From: CAYNQK01 sp964470375
Lineage (GTDB): Bacteria > Spirochaetota > Spirochaetia > Treponematales > JBGSOB01
DNA length: 64,000 nucleotides
Assembly: GCA_964470375.1 (NCBI GenBank)
Contig: CAYYCP010000003.1
Span: forward strand, 31,811 to 95,810
Direction: 5' to 3'
Under the pieces are notes generated by a model. The model was not told the DNA's origin. It ran no database searches and was given only the letters and a program-made list of their open reading frames with translations. Position numbers and translations under genes: made by a program. This document shows positions 1 through 8,258 of the stretch, in pieces; the first letter of the stretch is position 1, and each line of letters begins with the position of its first letter.

Positions 1-23
1 CCGACGAGAAGAAGAAGTACTAG
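1..23 (+). CDS. rpmH: 50S ribosomal protein L34, 3' end only
   Basis: The first 23 bases read in frame as DEKKKY followed by a TAG stop. L34 proteins end in LTVSDEKK-like tails, and rpmH normally lies directly upstream of rnpA, which begins 15 bp later here. Only the last six codons are inside the window, so the identification rests on this short tail and on gene order. Confidence 0.75.
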
Positions 24-38
24 ACGGAGCGGGGCGGC

Positions 39-425
39 ATGCCTCCCGTGGCGGAAGGATCAGGCAGCCGACGGGCATTCGCCTTTCCGGCCAGCCATAG
101 ACTCAGGAAGAGCGCTGAGATCAAGGCCGTCCTGGATCGGGGTCGGCGGGTATCATGCAAGGGGCTTCGCCTTGCCTTCTGCCCCAACGGCCTGGACCGT
201 CCGCGCATGGCCATAGCCCTCAAGCGGGGCTACGGCCGGGCGGTGGATCGCAACCGGGCAAAGCGCCTCATCCGAGAGAGCTTCCGCCTCTTCGGCCCCC
301 TGCAGGCTCCAGGCTATGACATGGTCTTCCAAGCCTTCCCCGGCGACGACATCTTCTCCACCAGGTCGGCCCAAGTGGCGCGCCTCATGCTCGAGGCGGG
401 GTTCAGGCCCCGGCCGCGTCCATGA
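39..425 (+). CDS. rnpA: Ribonuclease P protein component
   Basis: This is the 128-aa protein subunit of RNase P, which binds the catalytic RNA that matures tRNA 5' ends. The family signature RNRAKRLIRESFRL lies at residues about 71-84, matching the usual RNxxKRxxRE basic helix, and the length is normal for the family. The ATG at 39 lies 15 bp after the rpmH stop. The N-terminal ~20 residues are a little longer than in many homologues, so a later start is possible. The 3' end overlaps yidD by ATGA. It belongs to the classical rpmH-rnpA-yidD-yidC-jag block. Confidence 0.95.
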   Translation: MPPVAEGSGSRRAFAFPASHRLRKSAEIKAVLDRGRRVSCKGLRLAFCPNGLDRPRMAIALKRGYGRAVDRNRAKRLIRESFRLFGPLQAPGYDMVFQAFPGDDIFSTRSAQVARLMLEAGFRPRPRP

Positions 426-643
426 GGAGCCTGCCCTCGGCCCTTCTCCTCGGCCTTCTCAAGGCTTACAAGACCTTCGTGTCGCCCCTCCTGCCCCCGG
501 CCTGCCGCTTCTACCCGAGCTGTTCCGCCTACGCCATGCAGGCCATAGGGCGATACGGCGCACTCAAGGGCTCCTGGCTGGCCCTGAAGCGCCTCTCTCG
601 ATGTCATCCGTGGAATCCCGGAGGCTACGACCCGGTCCCGTGA
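422..643 (+). CDS. yidD: Membrane protein insertion efficiency factor YidD
   Basis: This small 73-aa protein associates with the inner membrane and helps YidC-dependent insertion. The family core is present: PPACRFYPSCSAYA at residues 25-38 and a CHPWNPGGYDPVP tail at 61-73, including the conserved cysteines 28, 34 and 61. It starts within the rnpA stop (ATGA overlap), which suggests translational coupling. It is directly followed by yidC, its functional partner. Confidence 0.95.
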   Translation: MRSLPSALLLGLLKAYKTFVSPLLPPACRFYPSCSAYAMQAIGRYGALKGSWLALKRLSRCHPWNPGGYDPVP

Positions 644-700
644 TGCGCCGCCATGCGGGGTGCGCGGAAGCCGAGGACCTCCGGTCATAAGGAGCTTAGT

Positions 701-2536
701 GTGGACAAGAAAAGCGTCCTGGCCATCGTTATCAGCGCCCTGGTCATGGGCCTGTGGTTCTTCGTGTTCAGCCCCCTGCTCAATGGGAAGAAGCCCTTCG
801 ACATGAGCCCGGCCCAGGCCGCCGCGACCGCTCCGGCACCGTCCGCCTCTGCGGCGCCCGCGCCTTCCGCGGCCCCGGCCGCTTCAACGGCGCCCGCCCT
901 GAGCGCCGCTCCGGCCTCGAGCCAGGCCGCCCCGGACGCGGCCGCTTCCAGCGCCGCCACTCTGGCCGCACTCAACGCCGATATCGGCCAGGCCGAGAAG
1001 AAGGTGGTGATCGGCACGGACTTGGTAGAGGCTACCTTCAGCAATCTGGGCGGCATCATGGTCTCGGCCAGGATGCTCAAGCACAAGGAAAAGGACGCCC
1101 CGGTCGAGCTGGTTCTCTCCGGGGATGCCGATCCTTATAACTTCGGGATAGCCTTCGGTGATTACGCCACCCTGGTGGACCGCAGCCCCATGCGCGTCTC
1201 CCGCCCCACCCAGTACAGCGTGGAATTCAGCCGGGCCTTCGAGGCCCCCGGCCCGGGCGGGGCCATGCTGCCCTTCACCCTCAAGAAGACATTCACCTTC
1301 AAGCCCGGAGACTACCTCTTCGAGCTCAAGGTGTCCATAGAAAATTCCATCAACGCTGTGCCATCGCTGTCCAACGGCGGCTACGCCTACACCCTCTTCT
1401 TGGGCCCCCAGATAGGCCCGAAGTTCGAGAAACTCTCCACTTACGGCGAGAGCCGGCGCTACTACACTTTCGCCAACGGGAAGCGCAAGACTCAGTCGAT
1501 CAAGCCCAAGTCGCTCAAGGTCATCCAGGACCGGGTGCGCTGGGCCTCGGTGACCGGCAAGTACTTCACCCTGGCGGCCGTCCCTGACGCCACCGCCTAC
1601 ACCGTGGCCTACAACACCAATCCGGTGCCCGGCCTGGATACCGTCTCGCAGCTGAGCCTCTCGAGGCCGGCCGTCAGCAGCTCGGTCACCGTGGACACTC
1701 TCCGCTTCTACCTGGGCCCCAACATCAAGTCCGAGCTGGCCCGCTACAGCGATGCCAAGAAAAACACCTGGGGCTACGCAGACCTGACCCTTGAGAAGGC
1801 CATCGACTCTTCATCGCCCCTGGCATGGATGACCTGGTGGCTGGAAGTGGCCCTGAAGTGGCTCCTGGAGCTTGTCTACAAGGTCCTGCCCAACTGGGGC
1901 GTGGCTATCATAATCGTGACTCTGATCGTCAAGGCCATCCTCTTCCCGCTGACTCTCAAGAGCAGCATCGGCACGGCCAAGATGGCCGAGCTCCAGCCCA
2001 AGATCGCCGAGCTGCAGGCCAAGTACAAGGACAAGCCCGAGCGTCTCAACCAGGAGATGGCCGAATTCTATAAGCGCGAAGGCTATAACCCGCTTTCGGG
2101 CTGCTTGCCCCTGCTGATCCAGCTGCCTCTCTTCTTCGCCATGTACGGGCTCTTCAACACCCACTTCGACCTTCGCAACGCCATGTTCATCCCCGGCTGG
2201 ATACCGGACCTCTCCCTGCCGGATTCCGTGCTGGACTTCCCCACCATCAATCTTCTCATCTGGCGGGTGAGCGCCATCCGCATCCTGCCTATCATCTACC
2301 TGGTGTCACAGCTGTTCTACGGAAAATTCACCCAGTCCACGGCCACTCCCGGGCAGAACAAGACCCAGATGAACATCATGCTCTACGGCATGCCGGCCTT
2401 CTTCTTCTTCATCCTCTACGACGCTCCGGCCGGCCTCCTGGTCTACTGGATCACCTCCAACCTGCTGACGATAGTCCAGCAGATAATCACTAATCGCATC
2501 ATCCATGAACGGAAACTCAAGGCGCAGAGGAGCTAG
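701..2536 (+). CDS. yidC: Membrane protein insertase YidC (Oxa1 family)
   Basis: YidC inserts and folds inner-membrane proteins, with or without SecYEG. I chose the GTG at 701 because AAGGAG lies 6 bases before it and TM1 follows at once; this gives 611 aa. TM1 is at residues ~5-25, followed by an Ala/Pro/Ser-rich linker (~45-95), a large periplasmic P1 domain (to ~370), and the conserved Oxa1 core with the C1 helical hairpin (AELQPKIAELQAKY) and NPLSGCLPLLIQLPLF. The groove position that is Arg in E. coli YidC (IVRGIMYPLT) appears to be Lys here (IVKAILFPLT), a conservative change. The jag gene follows after 5 bp. Confidence 0.97.
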   Translation: MDKKSVLAIVISALVMGLWFFVFSPLLNGKKPFDMSPAQAAATAPAPSASAAPAPSAAPAASTAPALSAAPASSQAAPDAAASSAATLAALNADIGQAEKKVVIGTDLVEATFSNLGGIMVSARMLKHKEKDAPVELVLSGDADPYNFGIAFGDYATLVDRSPMRVSRPTQYSVEFSRAFEAPGPGGAMLPFTLKKTFTFKPGDYLFELKVSIENSINAVPSLSNGGYAYTLFLGPQIGPKFEKLSTYGESRRYYTFANGKRKTQSIKPKSLKVIQDRVRWASVTGKYFTLAAVPDATAYTVAYNTNPVPGLDTVSQLSLSRPAVSSSVTVDTLRFYLGPNIKSELARYSDAKKNTWGYADLTLEKAIDSSSPLAWMTWWLEVALKWLLELVYKVLPNWGVAIIIVTLIVKAILFPLTLKSSIGTAKMAELQPKIAELQAKYKDKPERLNQEMAEFYKREGYNPLSGCLPLLIQLPLFFAMYGLFNTHFDLRNAMFIPGWIPDLSLPDSVLDFPTINLLIWRVSAIRILPIIYLVSQLFYGKFTQSTATPGQNKTQMNIMLYGMPAFFFFILYDAPAGLLVYWITSNLLTIVQQIITNRIIHERKLKAQRS

Positions 2537-2541
2537 ACGCC

Positions 2542-3267
2542 ATGGTATACGAATTCGAGGGAAAAACAGAGAAAGAGGCCATCGACCGGGCAGTGGACGA
2601 GCTGGGCCTGGGCAGGGACGCCTTCGACGTGGAGATCGTCGAGGCCAAAAAAGACGGCTTCCTATTCAAGAAGGGCTGGGTGAAAATCCGCGTCCACGTG
2701 GACGGGGAGGGCCCGGCGGCCGCCGTCGAGCGTAGCCCGGAGCGGGCCGAGAACGAGTCCTCCAGGCCAGCCAGGCGCCCCGTGCAGCCGCGGGAGCCCG
2801 CCGAAATGGTTGAGTTCGAGGCCAAGATGATGGAATTCGTCTCCAAAATCCTAGAAGGGATGGGCTACCCGTCCAGGGTCAGCATCCTCTTCAAGGAGGA
2901 GGGCAAGCTGGGCTTGAGGATCGAGTCCGAGCACTCGGCCATCATCATCGGCAAAAAGGGTAAAAACCTGGACGCCCTGCAATTGTTAGCCAACGTCTAC
3001 GCCGGCCGTCTGGGCTTCGACGACACCAGGGTGATCCTGGACTCCGAGAACTACCGCATCCGCCGCGAGGAGGCCCTGGTGCGCCTGGCCTATGCCACGG
3101 CCGAGAAGGTCAGGGCCACGCGCCAGTCCATCCTCCTGGAGCCCATGAACCCCTTCGAGCGCCGACTCATCCACACCACCCTGAACGACATAGGCGACAT
3201 CGAAACAAAGAGCGAGGGCGAGGGACTCTACAAGCAGGTGCGCGTCCTGGTACGCGGCCGCGCCTGA
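2542..3267 (+). CDS. jag: RNA-binding protein Jag/KhpB (Jag_N-KH-R3H)
   Basis: This 241-aa protein has the full Jag architecture: an N-terminal Jag_N domain (residues ~1-52, starting MVYEFEGKTEKEAI), a charged linker, a KH domain with the IIIGKKGKN loop at about 134-142, and a C-terminal R3H domain (~165-240) containing MNPFERRLIH. Homologues (KhpB/EloR) bind RNA and affect cell elongation and division. It is cytoplasmic and is probably cotranscribed with yidC, which ends 5 bp upstream. A strong hairpin follows at 3288-3311. Confidence 0.95.
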   Translation: MVYEFEGKTEKEAIDRAVDELGLGRDAFDVEIVEAKKDGFLFKKGWVKIRVHVDGEGPAAAVERSPERAENESSRPARRPVQPREPAEMVEFEAKMMEFVSKILEGMGYPSRVSILFKEEGKLGLRIESEHSAIIIGKKGKNLDALQLLANVYAGRLGFDDTRVILDSENYRIRREEALVRLAYATAEKVRATRQSILLEPMNPFERRLIHTTLNDIGDIETKSEGEGLYKQVRVLVRGRA

Positions 3268-3287
3268 TCCCATCCGCGCCCGATACC

Positions 3288-3311
3288 GGGGCCGCCCCCC
3301 GCGGCGGCCCC
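3288..3311 (+). terminator. Strong GC hairpin between jag and the aconitase-family gene
   Basis: GGGGCCGCC and GGCGGCCCC form a perfect 9-bp stem with a 6-base loop, 20 bp after the jag stop and 20 bp before the next start. There is no T-run after it, so it may act as an attenuator, an mRNA stabiliser or a poor terminator. Confidence 0.4.
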
Positions 3312-3330
3312 ATTCCCCAGGAGTGAGAGC

Positions 3331-5652
3331 ATGATCAAGGCCATAAGCGGAGGCGTATACCTTGCCGGCGGAGCCCTGCCCGTCCCGGCCGGCGAACTGC
3401 GCGGCAACCCGGCAATGGAGTTGGACGCGCGCCTGCGGGCGGCCGGGCTGCCGCCCCTCCCGGCGGGGACGGATACAGCCCGGGCCCGCGACGGCACCAT
3501 GGCTTGGTCCATCTTGAAGTCGCACAACGCTGGCACGGAGACGGACCTGCGCCTGCGCTTCGACGCCCTGGCCTCCCATGACATCACTTACGTGGGCATC
3601 ATCCAAACCGCCCGCGCCTCAGGCCTTGAGCGCTTCCCGGTTCCATACGTCCTGACTAACTGCCATAACAGCCTGTGCGCCGTAGGAGGCACTATCAACG
3701 AAGATGACCACGTCTTCGGGCTCTCAGCCGCCCGCAGGTACGGTGGAATCTTCGTGCCGGCCCATCAGGCCGTCATCCACACCTATATGCGCGAGGAGAT
3801 GAGCGCTTGCGGGAAGATGATCCTGGGCTCGGACTCGCACACGCGCTACGGGGCCCTGGGCACCCTCGCCGTGGGCGAGGGCGGCCCCGAGCTGGTCAAA
3901 CAGATCCTGGGCAAGACTTATGATCTCAAGCGCCCCGAGGTGGTGCTGGTATGGCTCGAGGGCCGCCCCGTAGATGGGGTGGGCCCCCACGACGTAGCCC
4001 TGGCCATCATCGGCGCGGTCTTCAAGTCCGGATTCGTGAAGAACAAGATCATGGAATTCGCCGGGCCCGGCCTGGCATCCCTCAGCGCGGACTACCGCTG
4101 CGGCATAGACGTGATGACCACCGAGACGGCTTGCCTGTCCTCAATCTGGGCCACCGACGCTGAGATAGAGCGCTTTTTCCGGACCCATCTCAGGCCCGAG
4201 GCCTACAAGCCTCTCGCCCCGGCCCCCCTGGCCCTTTATGACGGGGCCCTGATTGTGGATCTCTCACGCATACGCCCCATGATCGCCCTGCCCTATCATC
4301 CCGCCAACGCTGTGAGCATCGAGGAGCTGCGGGCCCATCCCGATGACATCCTGCGCCAGGCCGAGGAAGAGGGCCAGAAGGTCATGGAAAACGCCGACCT
4401 CAAGGTGGACTTCCGCTCCAAGCTGCGCGGCGGCGAATTCTACGCTGACCAGGGGGTCATTGTCGGCTGCGCCGGCGGCACCTTCGAGAACATCATGGCC
4501 GCCGCCGACATCCTGCGGGGCCGTAACACCGGCGACGGGGAATTCTGGCTCTCGGTCTACCCCGGCAGCCAGCCCGTCAACATGGAGCTGACCCGCAACG
4601 GAGCGGCCGCCGACCTGATGGCCGCCGGTGTCTCCTTGCGCACGGCCTTCTGCGGCCCCTGCTTCGGGGCCGGGGACGTTCCGGCCAACAAGGGCTTCTC
4701 CATCCGCCATGCCACCCGCAACTTCCCCAGCCGTGAGGGCTCCAAGCCCGGTTCCGGTCAGCTGACCTCGGTTGCGCTGATGGACGCCCGCTCCATAGCC
4801 GCCACTGCCCTCAACGGCGGCCGCCTGACCCCGGCCACCGAGATCGATTACCGTGAAAAGCCCCGCGAGTACCGCTACGATCCATCCTCCTACCGGGCCC
4901 GCGTGTATCTGGGCTTCGGCAAGGCCGATCCTTCGCGGGAGCTGGTCTTCGGGCCCAACATCGCCGATTGGCCGCGGATGATCGGCCTCACGGAAAACAT
5001 GGCGCTGGAGATCGTCTCGGTCATCCGCGACCCCGTCACCACCACCGACGAGTTGATTCCCTCAGGCGAAACATCATCCTATCGCTCCAACCCCCTCAAG
5101 CTGGCAGAATTCGCCCTGTCCCGCAAGGATCCCGGTTACGTAGGCCGGGCCAAGGCCGTCTATGCCGCCGAACTGGCCCGCCGCGGCGAGGGCGGGGACA
5201 AGTCCGCCCTAGAGGCCTTCTGGAAGCGCCTGCAATCATCGGACGTGAAGGGCATCAGCCTGGAGAACACCGGCATAGGCTCCCTTGTCTATGCCAACAA
5301 GCCCGGGGACGGTTCGGCCCGTGAGCAAGCCGCCTCATGCCAGCGCGTCCTCGGCGGATGGGCCAACGCGGCCCTAGACTACGCCACTAAGCGCTACCGC
5401 TCCAACCTGGTCAACTGGGGCATGCTGCCCTTCATCGTCTCGCAATCAGACTCGGACGCTTTCGCGTTGGGCGACATCATTTTCATAGCCGGCGTCCGCC
5501 AAGCGGTGGATTCGGGAGCGGAGGAGATCGAGGCCGTCTTGATCGGCTCAAACGGCCGCCGGTCGATCCAGCTGAAGCTTCCGGGATTGGAGCGCGGCGA
5601 GCGGGACATCATCCTGGCCGGCTGCCTCATCAACTACTACGCAGGCAAATAA
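3331..5652 (+). CDS. Aconitase-family hydratase (YbhJ-like)
   Basis: This 773-aa protein belongs to the aconitase/isopropylmalate isomerase superfamily. Likely 4Fe-4S ligands are Cys380 in VGCAGG and Cys441/Cys444 in FCGPCFG, placed like the C...CxxC set of aconitase. Other family stretches are GSDSHTRYGALG and AVGEGGPE. The overall sequence looks closer to the less-studied YbhJ-type hydratases than to citrate-cycle AcnA or AcnB, so the substrate is uncertain. The ATG at 3331 has AGGAGTGA just upstream. It stands alone and converges on the nucleoside hydrolase gene across a hairpin. Confidence 0.85.
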   Translation: MIKAISGGVYLAGGALPVPAGELRGNPAMELDARLRAAGLPPLPAGTDTARARDGTMAWSILKSHNAGTETDLRLRFDALASHDITYVGIIQTARASGLERFPVPYVLTNCHNSLCAVGGTINEDDHVFGLSAARRYGGIFVPAHQAVIHTYMREEMSACGKMILGSDSHTRYGALGTLAVGEGGPELVKQILGKTYDLKRPEVVLVWLEGRPVDGVGPHDVALAIIGAVFKSGFVKNKIMEFAGPGLASLSADYRCGIDVMTTETACLSSIWATDAEIERFFRTHLRPEAYKPLAPAPLALYDGALIVDLSRIRPMIALPYHPANAVSIEELRAHPDDILRQAEEEGQKVMENADLKVDFRSKLRGGEFYADQGVIVGCAGGTFENIMAAADILRGRNTGDGEFWLSVYPGSQPVNMELTRNGAAADLMAAGVSLRTAFCGPCFGAGDVPANKGFSIRHATRNFPSREGSKPGSGQLTSVALMDARSIAATALNGGRLTPATEIDYREKPREYRYDPSSYRARVYLGFGKADPSRELVFGPNIADWPRMIGLTENMALEIVSVIRDPVTTTDELIPSGETSSYRSNPLKLAEFALSRKDPGYVGRAKAVYAAELARRGEGGDKSALEAFWKRLQSSDVKGISLENTGIGSLVYANKPGDGSAREQAASCQRVLGGWANAALDYATKRYRSNLVNWGMLPFIVSQSDSDAFALGDIIFIAGVRQAVDSGAEEIEAVLIGSNGRRSIQLKLPGLERGERDIILAGCLINYYAGK

Positions 5653-5661
5653 GGCCTCAGA

Positions 5662-5683
5662 CGCGGGCCAGCCATGGCCCGCG
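5662..5683. terminator. Hairpin between two convergent genes
   Basis: CGCGGGCCA and TGGCCCGCG form a perfect 9-bp stem with a 4-base loop between the convergent stops at 5652 and 5697. No T-tract is present on either side, so factor-independent termination is only plausible. Confidence 0.5.
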
Positions 5684-5696
5684 CTGATCCTCGCGC

Positions 5697-6587
5697 TCAG
5701 CCTTCCCCGTACAGGAGTTCCAGCTTGCAGATGAAGTCTTCCAGGATGAATCTGGAGTCTATAGACCGGTAAACCCTTATCAGGGGCCTGCCGGGCTCAC
5801 GGCGGATGGATGTGTCCTCGTTGAAGAGGGGAGCCTCGCGCCTCTCGTAGCGCCCGCAATTGGGCTGCATGGCCAGGCCCACCGCCGGGGAATCCCCCAG
5901 GGCCCAGGTCTCCCCGGCCGTCCACCAGGCGCCCTCGCTCATGTTGTACTCGCGCATGTTCTCGAAGAGGTGCCGGCCTATCTTCCCGCAGGGATAGATC
6001 CTCCGCTGAATCTCGGCCAGCCCTATCTGCATGCTTCCGTACACGTCGTTAGGCACCTGCCAGAATTCGGCGCCGCTGCCCATGACCAGGTTGGCCGCGT
6101 CCGGGTCGTTCCCGGAATTGAACTCGCGGTGATCGGGCTTGGCGACATCGGGACCATGGCCGCCGATCCATATTACGGTCATCCGCTTGGAGATATCCAG
6201 GTTTCTGCGGAGCGCCGTGGCGATATTGGTGATGGCCCCCAGGCAGAGGACGAAGAGGGGTTTGGGGTCATCGCTCAAAGCCTCATGGATGAGGAATTCC
6301 GATGCCGGAGAGAGGCCCGCCGGGCCGAGGGCCGACAGCCTGGCCTCCTCGCCCTCGAAGACCGGGACATCCTTATCCATGGCATCCAGGACACGCATAA
6401 TCTCATCGTAACTCCGGCGCATGGAGCCGGCCTGCCCGAAATGCTCGGCGAAGATCGCCTTGACCTCGAATTTCGGGCACATGATGGCATGGGCTATGGC
6501 GAAGGGATCGTCGGCCTCGCAGGCGGCGTCCGTATCGATGATGACCCGCAGCCTCTTGCCCTCGACGACTGAATAATCCAGCGGCAT
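5697..6587 (-). CDS. Inosine-uridine nucleoside hydrolase-like protein
   Basis: This 296-aa protein resembles nucleoside N-ribohydrolases, which split nucleosides into base and ribose. The N-terminal Ca-binding motif is DTDAACEADD (residues 18-27), a variant of the usual DTDxGxDD with both terminal aspartates kept. EFNSGNDPDAAN corresponds to the conserved EFN..DPEAA stretch. I chose the ATG at 6587 because GGGAGGTG lies just upstream; a start 12 codons earlier is less likely. Adenosine deaminase at 10445 suggests nucleoside salvage, but the substrate is not predictable. It is divergent from the small gene at 6626. Confidence 0.75.
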   Translation of the reverse strand: MPLDYSVVEGKRLRVIIDTDAACEADDPFAIAHAIMCPKFEVKAIFAEHFGQAGSMRRSYDEIMRVLDAMDKDVPVFEGEEARLSALGPAGLSPASEFLIHEALSDDPKPLFVLCLGAITNIATALRRNLDISKRMTVIWIGGHGPDVAKPDHREFNSGNDPDAANLVMGSGAEFWQVPNDVYGSMQIGLAEIQRRIYPCGKIGRHLFENMREYNMSEGAWWTAGETWALGDSPAVGLAMQPNCGRYERREAPLFNEDTSIRREPGRPLIRVYRSIDSRFILEDFICKLELLYGEG

Positions 6588-6613
6588 TTTCACACCTCCC
6601 GCACGGGCGAGAG

Positions 6614-6619
6614 TATAAT
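6614..6619 (+). promoter_or_regulatory. Perfect -10 box (TATAAT) just before a small gene
   Basis: TATAAT ends 6 bases before the ATG at 6626, so a transcript from it would have almost no leader. No clear -35 hexamer is seen at 17 bp. Either the mRNA is leaderless or the real start codon is further in. Confidence 0.35.
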
Positions 6620-6625
6620 CCATCC

Positions 6626-6931
6626 ATGGCGATAGGGACCTTCAGGGAATTCCTCTCGCTGGGTGAGGGCCAGGAGGCCGAATTCATCGGCTCGGTGGCG
6701 GCCGAAGTATGGCAGCATCCAGTGGTCCTCATGGAGGACTATCCCCACGTATTCTACTTCGATCTCGACGGGGGGCAAGCCGTGGCTTATTGCCGGGGAG
6801 AGCCCCCAGCCTACGGGAAAATTTTGCTCAGGGGCCGAATAGCCTCCATCCGGGCCGAATCCAAGCGCCCTGGATCAGAGGATTACTTCTACGTTAAGCA
6901 GATCCTGTGCGATTCTTGGACCACGGCCTGA
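6626..6931 (+). CDS. Hypothetical protein, 101 aa
   Basis: This is a small soluble protein with no signal peptide or membrane segment, and I recognise no family. It has a mix of short strands and acidic stretches (MEDYPHVFYFDLDGG), ending in VKQILCDSWTTA. It is divergent from the nucleoside hydrolase, and its 3' end overlaps the convergent DUF1295 gene by 38 bp. Codon usage looks like its neighbours and a TATAAT box sits immediately upstream, which supports it being real. Confidence 0.6.
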   Translation: MAIGTFREFLSLGEGQEAEFIGSVAAEVWQHPVVLMEDYPHVFYFDLDGGQAVAYCRGEPPAYGKILLRGRIASIRAESKRPGSEDYFYVKQILCDSWTTA

Positions 6932-7847
6932 GGCGGGGGAAGAGCATGGGCACGCGCTCGCGGTAGGCGGCGTAGCCGGGCTTGGAGGCCAGGTAACGTT
7001 TCTCGGCCATGGGAATGCTCACTCCCAGGAAGAGGGCGAACATGGCCGCCGGGCAGAGGGCGCTCAGCGCATGGCCCCGCCAGTCGAGCGGAGACCTGGC
7101 CGCGCCCAGGATCCACAACCCGGTCCAGAAGAGGCATTCGCCTAGGTAATTCGGGTGCCGGCTCAAGCTCCACAGTCCCTCATCGATGTGCGCGCCCAGG
7201 GGCGCCCTGGACCTGAAGCGCCGCATCTGCGCGTCCGCGGCCGATTCGAGCATGATCGCGCCAAGGCAGACAGACCCGCCCGCGAATACGAGGGCCAGGC
7301 CGGCCCCGCCCATGAGGGTCCCCGATGGCGGTGTCCCTAGGAGGCGGTAGGCCGGCAGGAGGCCTATGAAGACGATCAGGGTGGGGAAAAGGTTGATGCC
7401 CAGAAGGTTGGTGAGGAACCATAGACGCGGCGACTTTTCCCTCAGCATCGTATAGCGCCAGTCTTGGGCGGAAAGCCCATCCCAGGAGGAGATCCAGTTC
7501 CACGTGAGGCGGAGTCCCCAAAGAGCAGTCACGCCCATGAGCAGGATCCCGGCTGCGTCTCCCGGCCCGCCCGTTGCGATTGTCCACGCCCCTACTATGG
7601 CGATGGGCGCGAGGCTCCAGTAGGGATCATAGAGGCTCGAATTGCGAAAGCCCAGGCCGATGCCCCAGATGACCAAGGTGGCCAGGACATCGGCCGCCAG
7701 GGTGAGCGCCCAGAGATCCCAATTCCCGGGGAGCCTGGCGGCGAGGAATACCGCGGCCAGGGCGGCCAGGCAATAACTCGCGGCGCAGACAAGGAGGCCT
7801 GGTATTTTGCGTTCATTCGCTCTAGCTTCTTCCATAGCGGCATCCAT
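6894..7847 (-). CDS. DUF1295 membrane protein (steroid-reductase/isoprenylcysteine methyltransferase fold)
   Basis: This ~317-aa multi-pass membrane protein has the DUF1295 hallmarks: YDPYWSLAPI near residue 75, LRLTWNW near 115 and the C-terminal SRHPNYLGECLFW motif shared with steroid 5-alpha reductases and isoprenylcysteine methyltransferases. About seven hydrophobic helices are visible. Its reaction in bacteria is not established. The ATG at 7847 overlaps a TACAAT -10-like element at 7846-7851, so the start at 7835 (MEEARANERK) may be the one used. Confidence 0.85.
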   Translation of the reverse strand: MDAAMEEARANERKIPGLLVCAASYCLAALAAVFLAARLPGNWDLWALTLAADVLATLVIWGIGLGFRNSSLYDPYWSLAPIAIVGAWTIATGGPGDAAGILLMGVTALWGLRLTWNWISSWDGLSAQDWRYTMLREKSPRLWFLTNLLGINLFPTLIVFIGLLPAYRLLGTPPSGTLMGGAGLALVFAGGSVCLGAIMLESAADAQMRRFRSRAPLGAHIDEGLWSLSRHPNYLGECLFWTGLWILGAARSPLDWRGHALSALCPAAMFALFLGVSIPMAEKRYLASKPGYAAYRERVPMLFPRLRPWSKNRTGSA

Positions 7848-7894
7848 TGTAGCATCTTGGCATAGTCAAGGTCCAATATGGAGGAAGGCAGGGC

Positions 7895-8239
7895 ATGCCC
7901 GTGAAAGAAGCGCTATCTGACTTCACACGTGAGGCGGAGGCCTTCATCCTCTCCATACCGCCGGGCAGGGTATGCACCTATGGGCAGGTAGCGCGCGCGG
8001 CCGGAAACCCTAGGGCGGCCAGGCAGGTGGCCCGCCTCCTCCATTCGCGGGCGGAGACGGCCGGCCTGCCATGGCAGCGCATAGTAGGCGCCGGACCGGG
8101 CCGCGGCCGGGGTCGGGTCATGTTGGGAGGGGAAGGCCTCAGCCAGCAAGTCGCACTCCTGCGGGCCGAGGGCGTGGAAGTCACCGAAGAGGGGCTGATT
8201 GACCTGGAGGCCTATGCCTGGGACGGGGTCGGCCGCTGA
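7895..8239 (+). CDS. Alkyltransferase-like protein (ATL), MGMT-type DNA-binding domain
   Basis: This 114-aa protein is a stand-alone MGMT DNA-binding domain. RVCTYGQVARAAGNPRAARQVARLL is the winged-helix region with the arginine-finger segment. Where true methyltransferases have the catalytic PCHR, it reads LPWQRIVG, so Trp replaces Cys. Family knowledge: such ATL proteins bind O6-alkylguanine without repairing it and hand the lesion to nucleotide excision repair. A GGAGGAAGG ribosome site precedes the ATG. It lies next to the radical-SAM DNA-repair-type pair, converging with it. Confidence 0.88.
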   Translation: MPVKEALSDFTREAEAFILSIPPGRVCTYGQVARAAGNPRAARQVARLLHSRAETAGLPWQRIVGAGPGRGRGRVMLGGEGLSQQVALLRAEGVEVTEEGLIDLEAYAWDGVGR

Positions 8240-8258
8240 AGATCGTGAGGTCCCTTCC

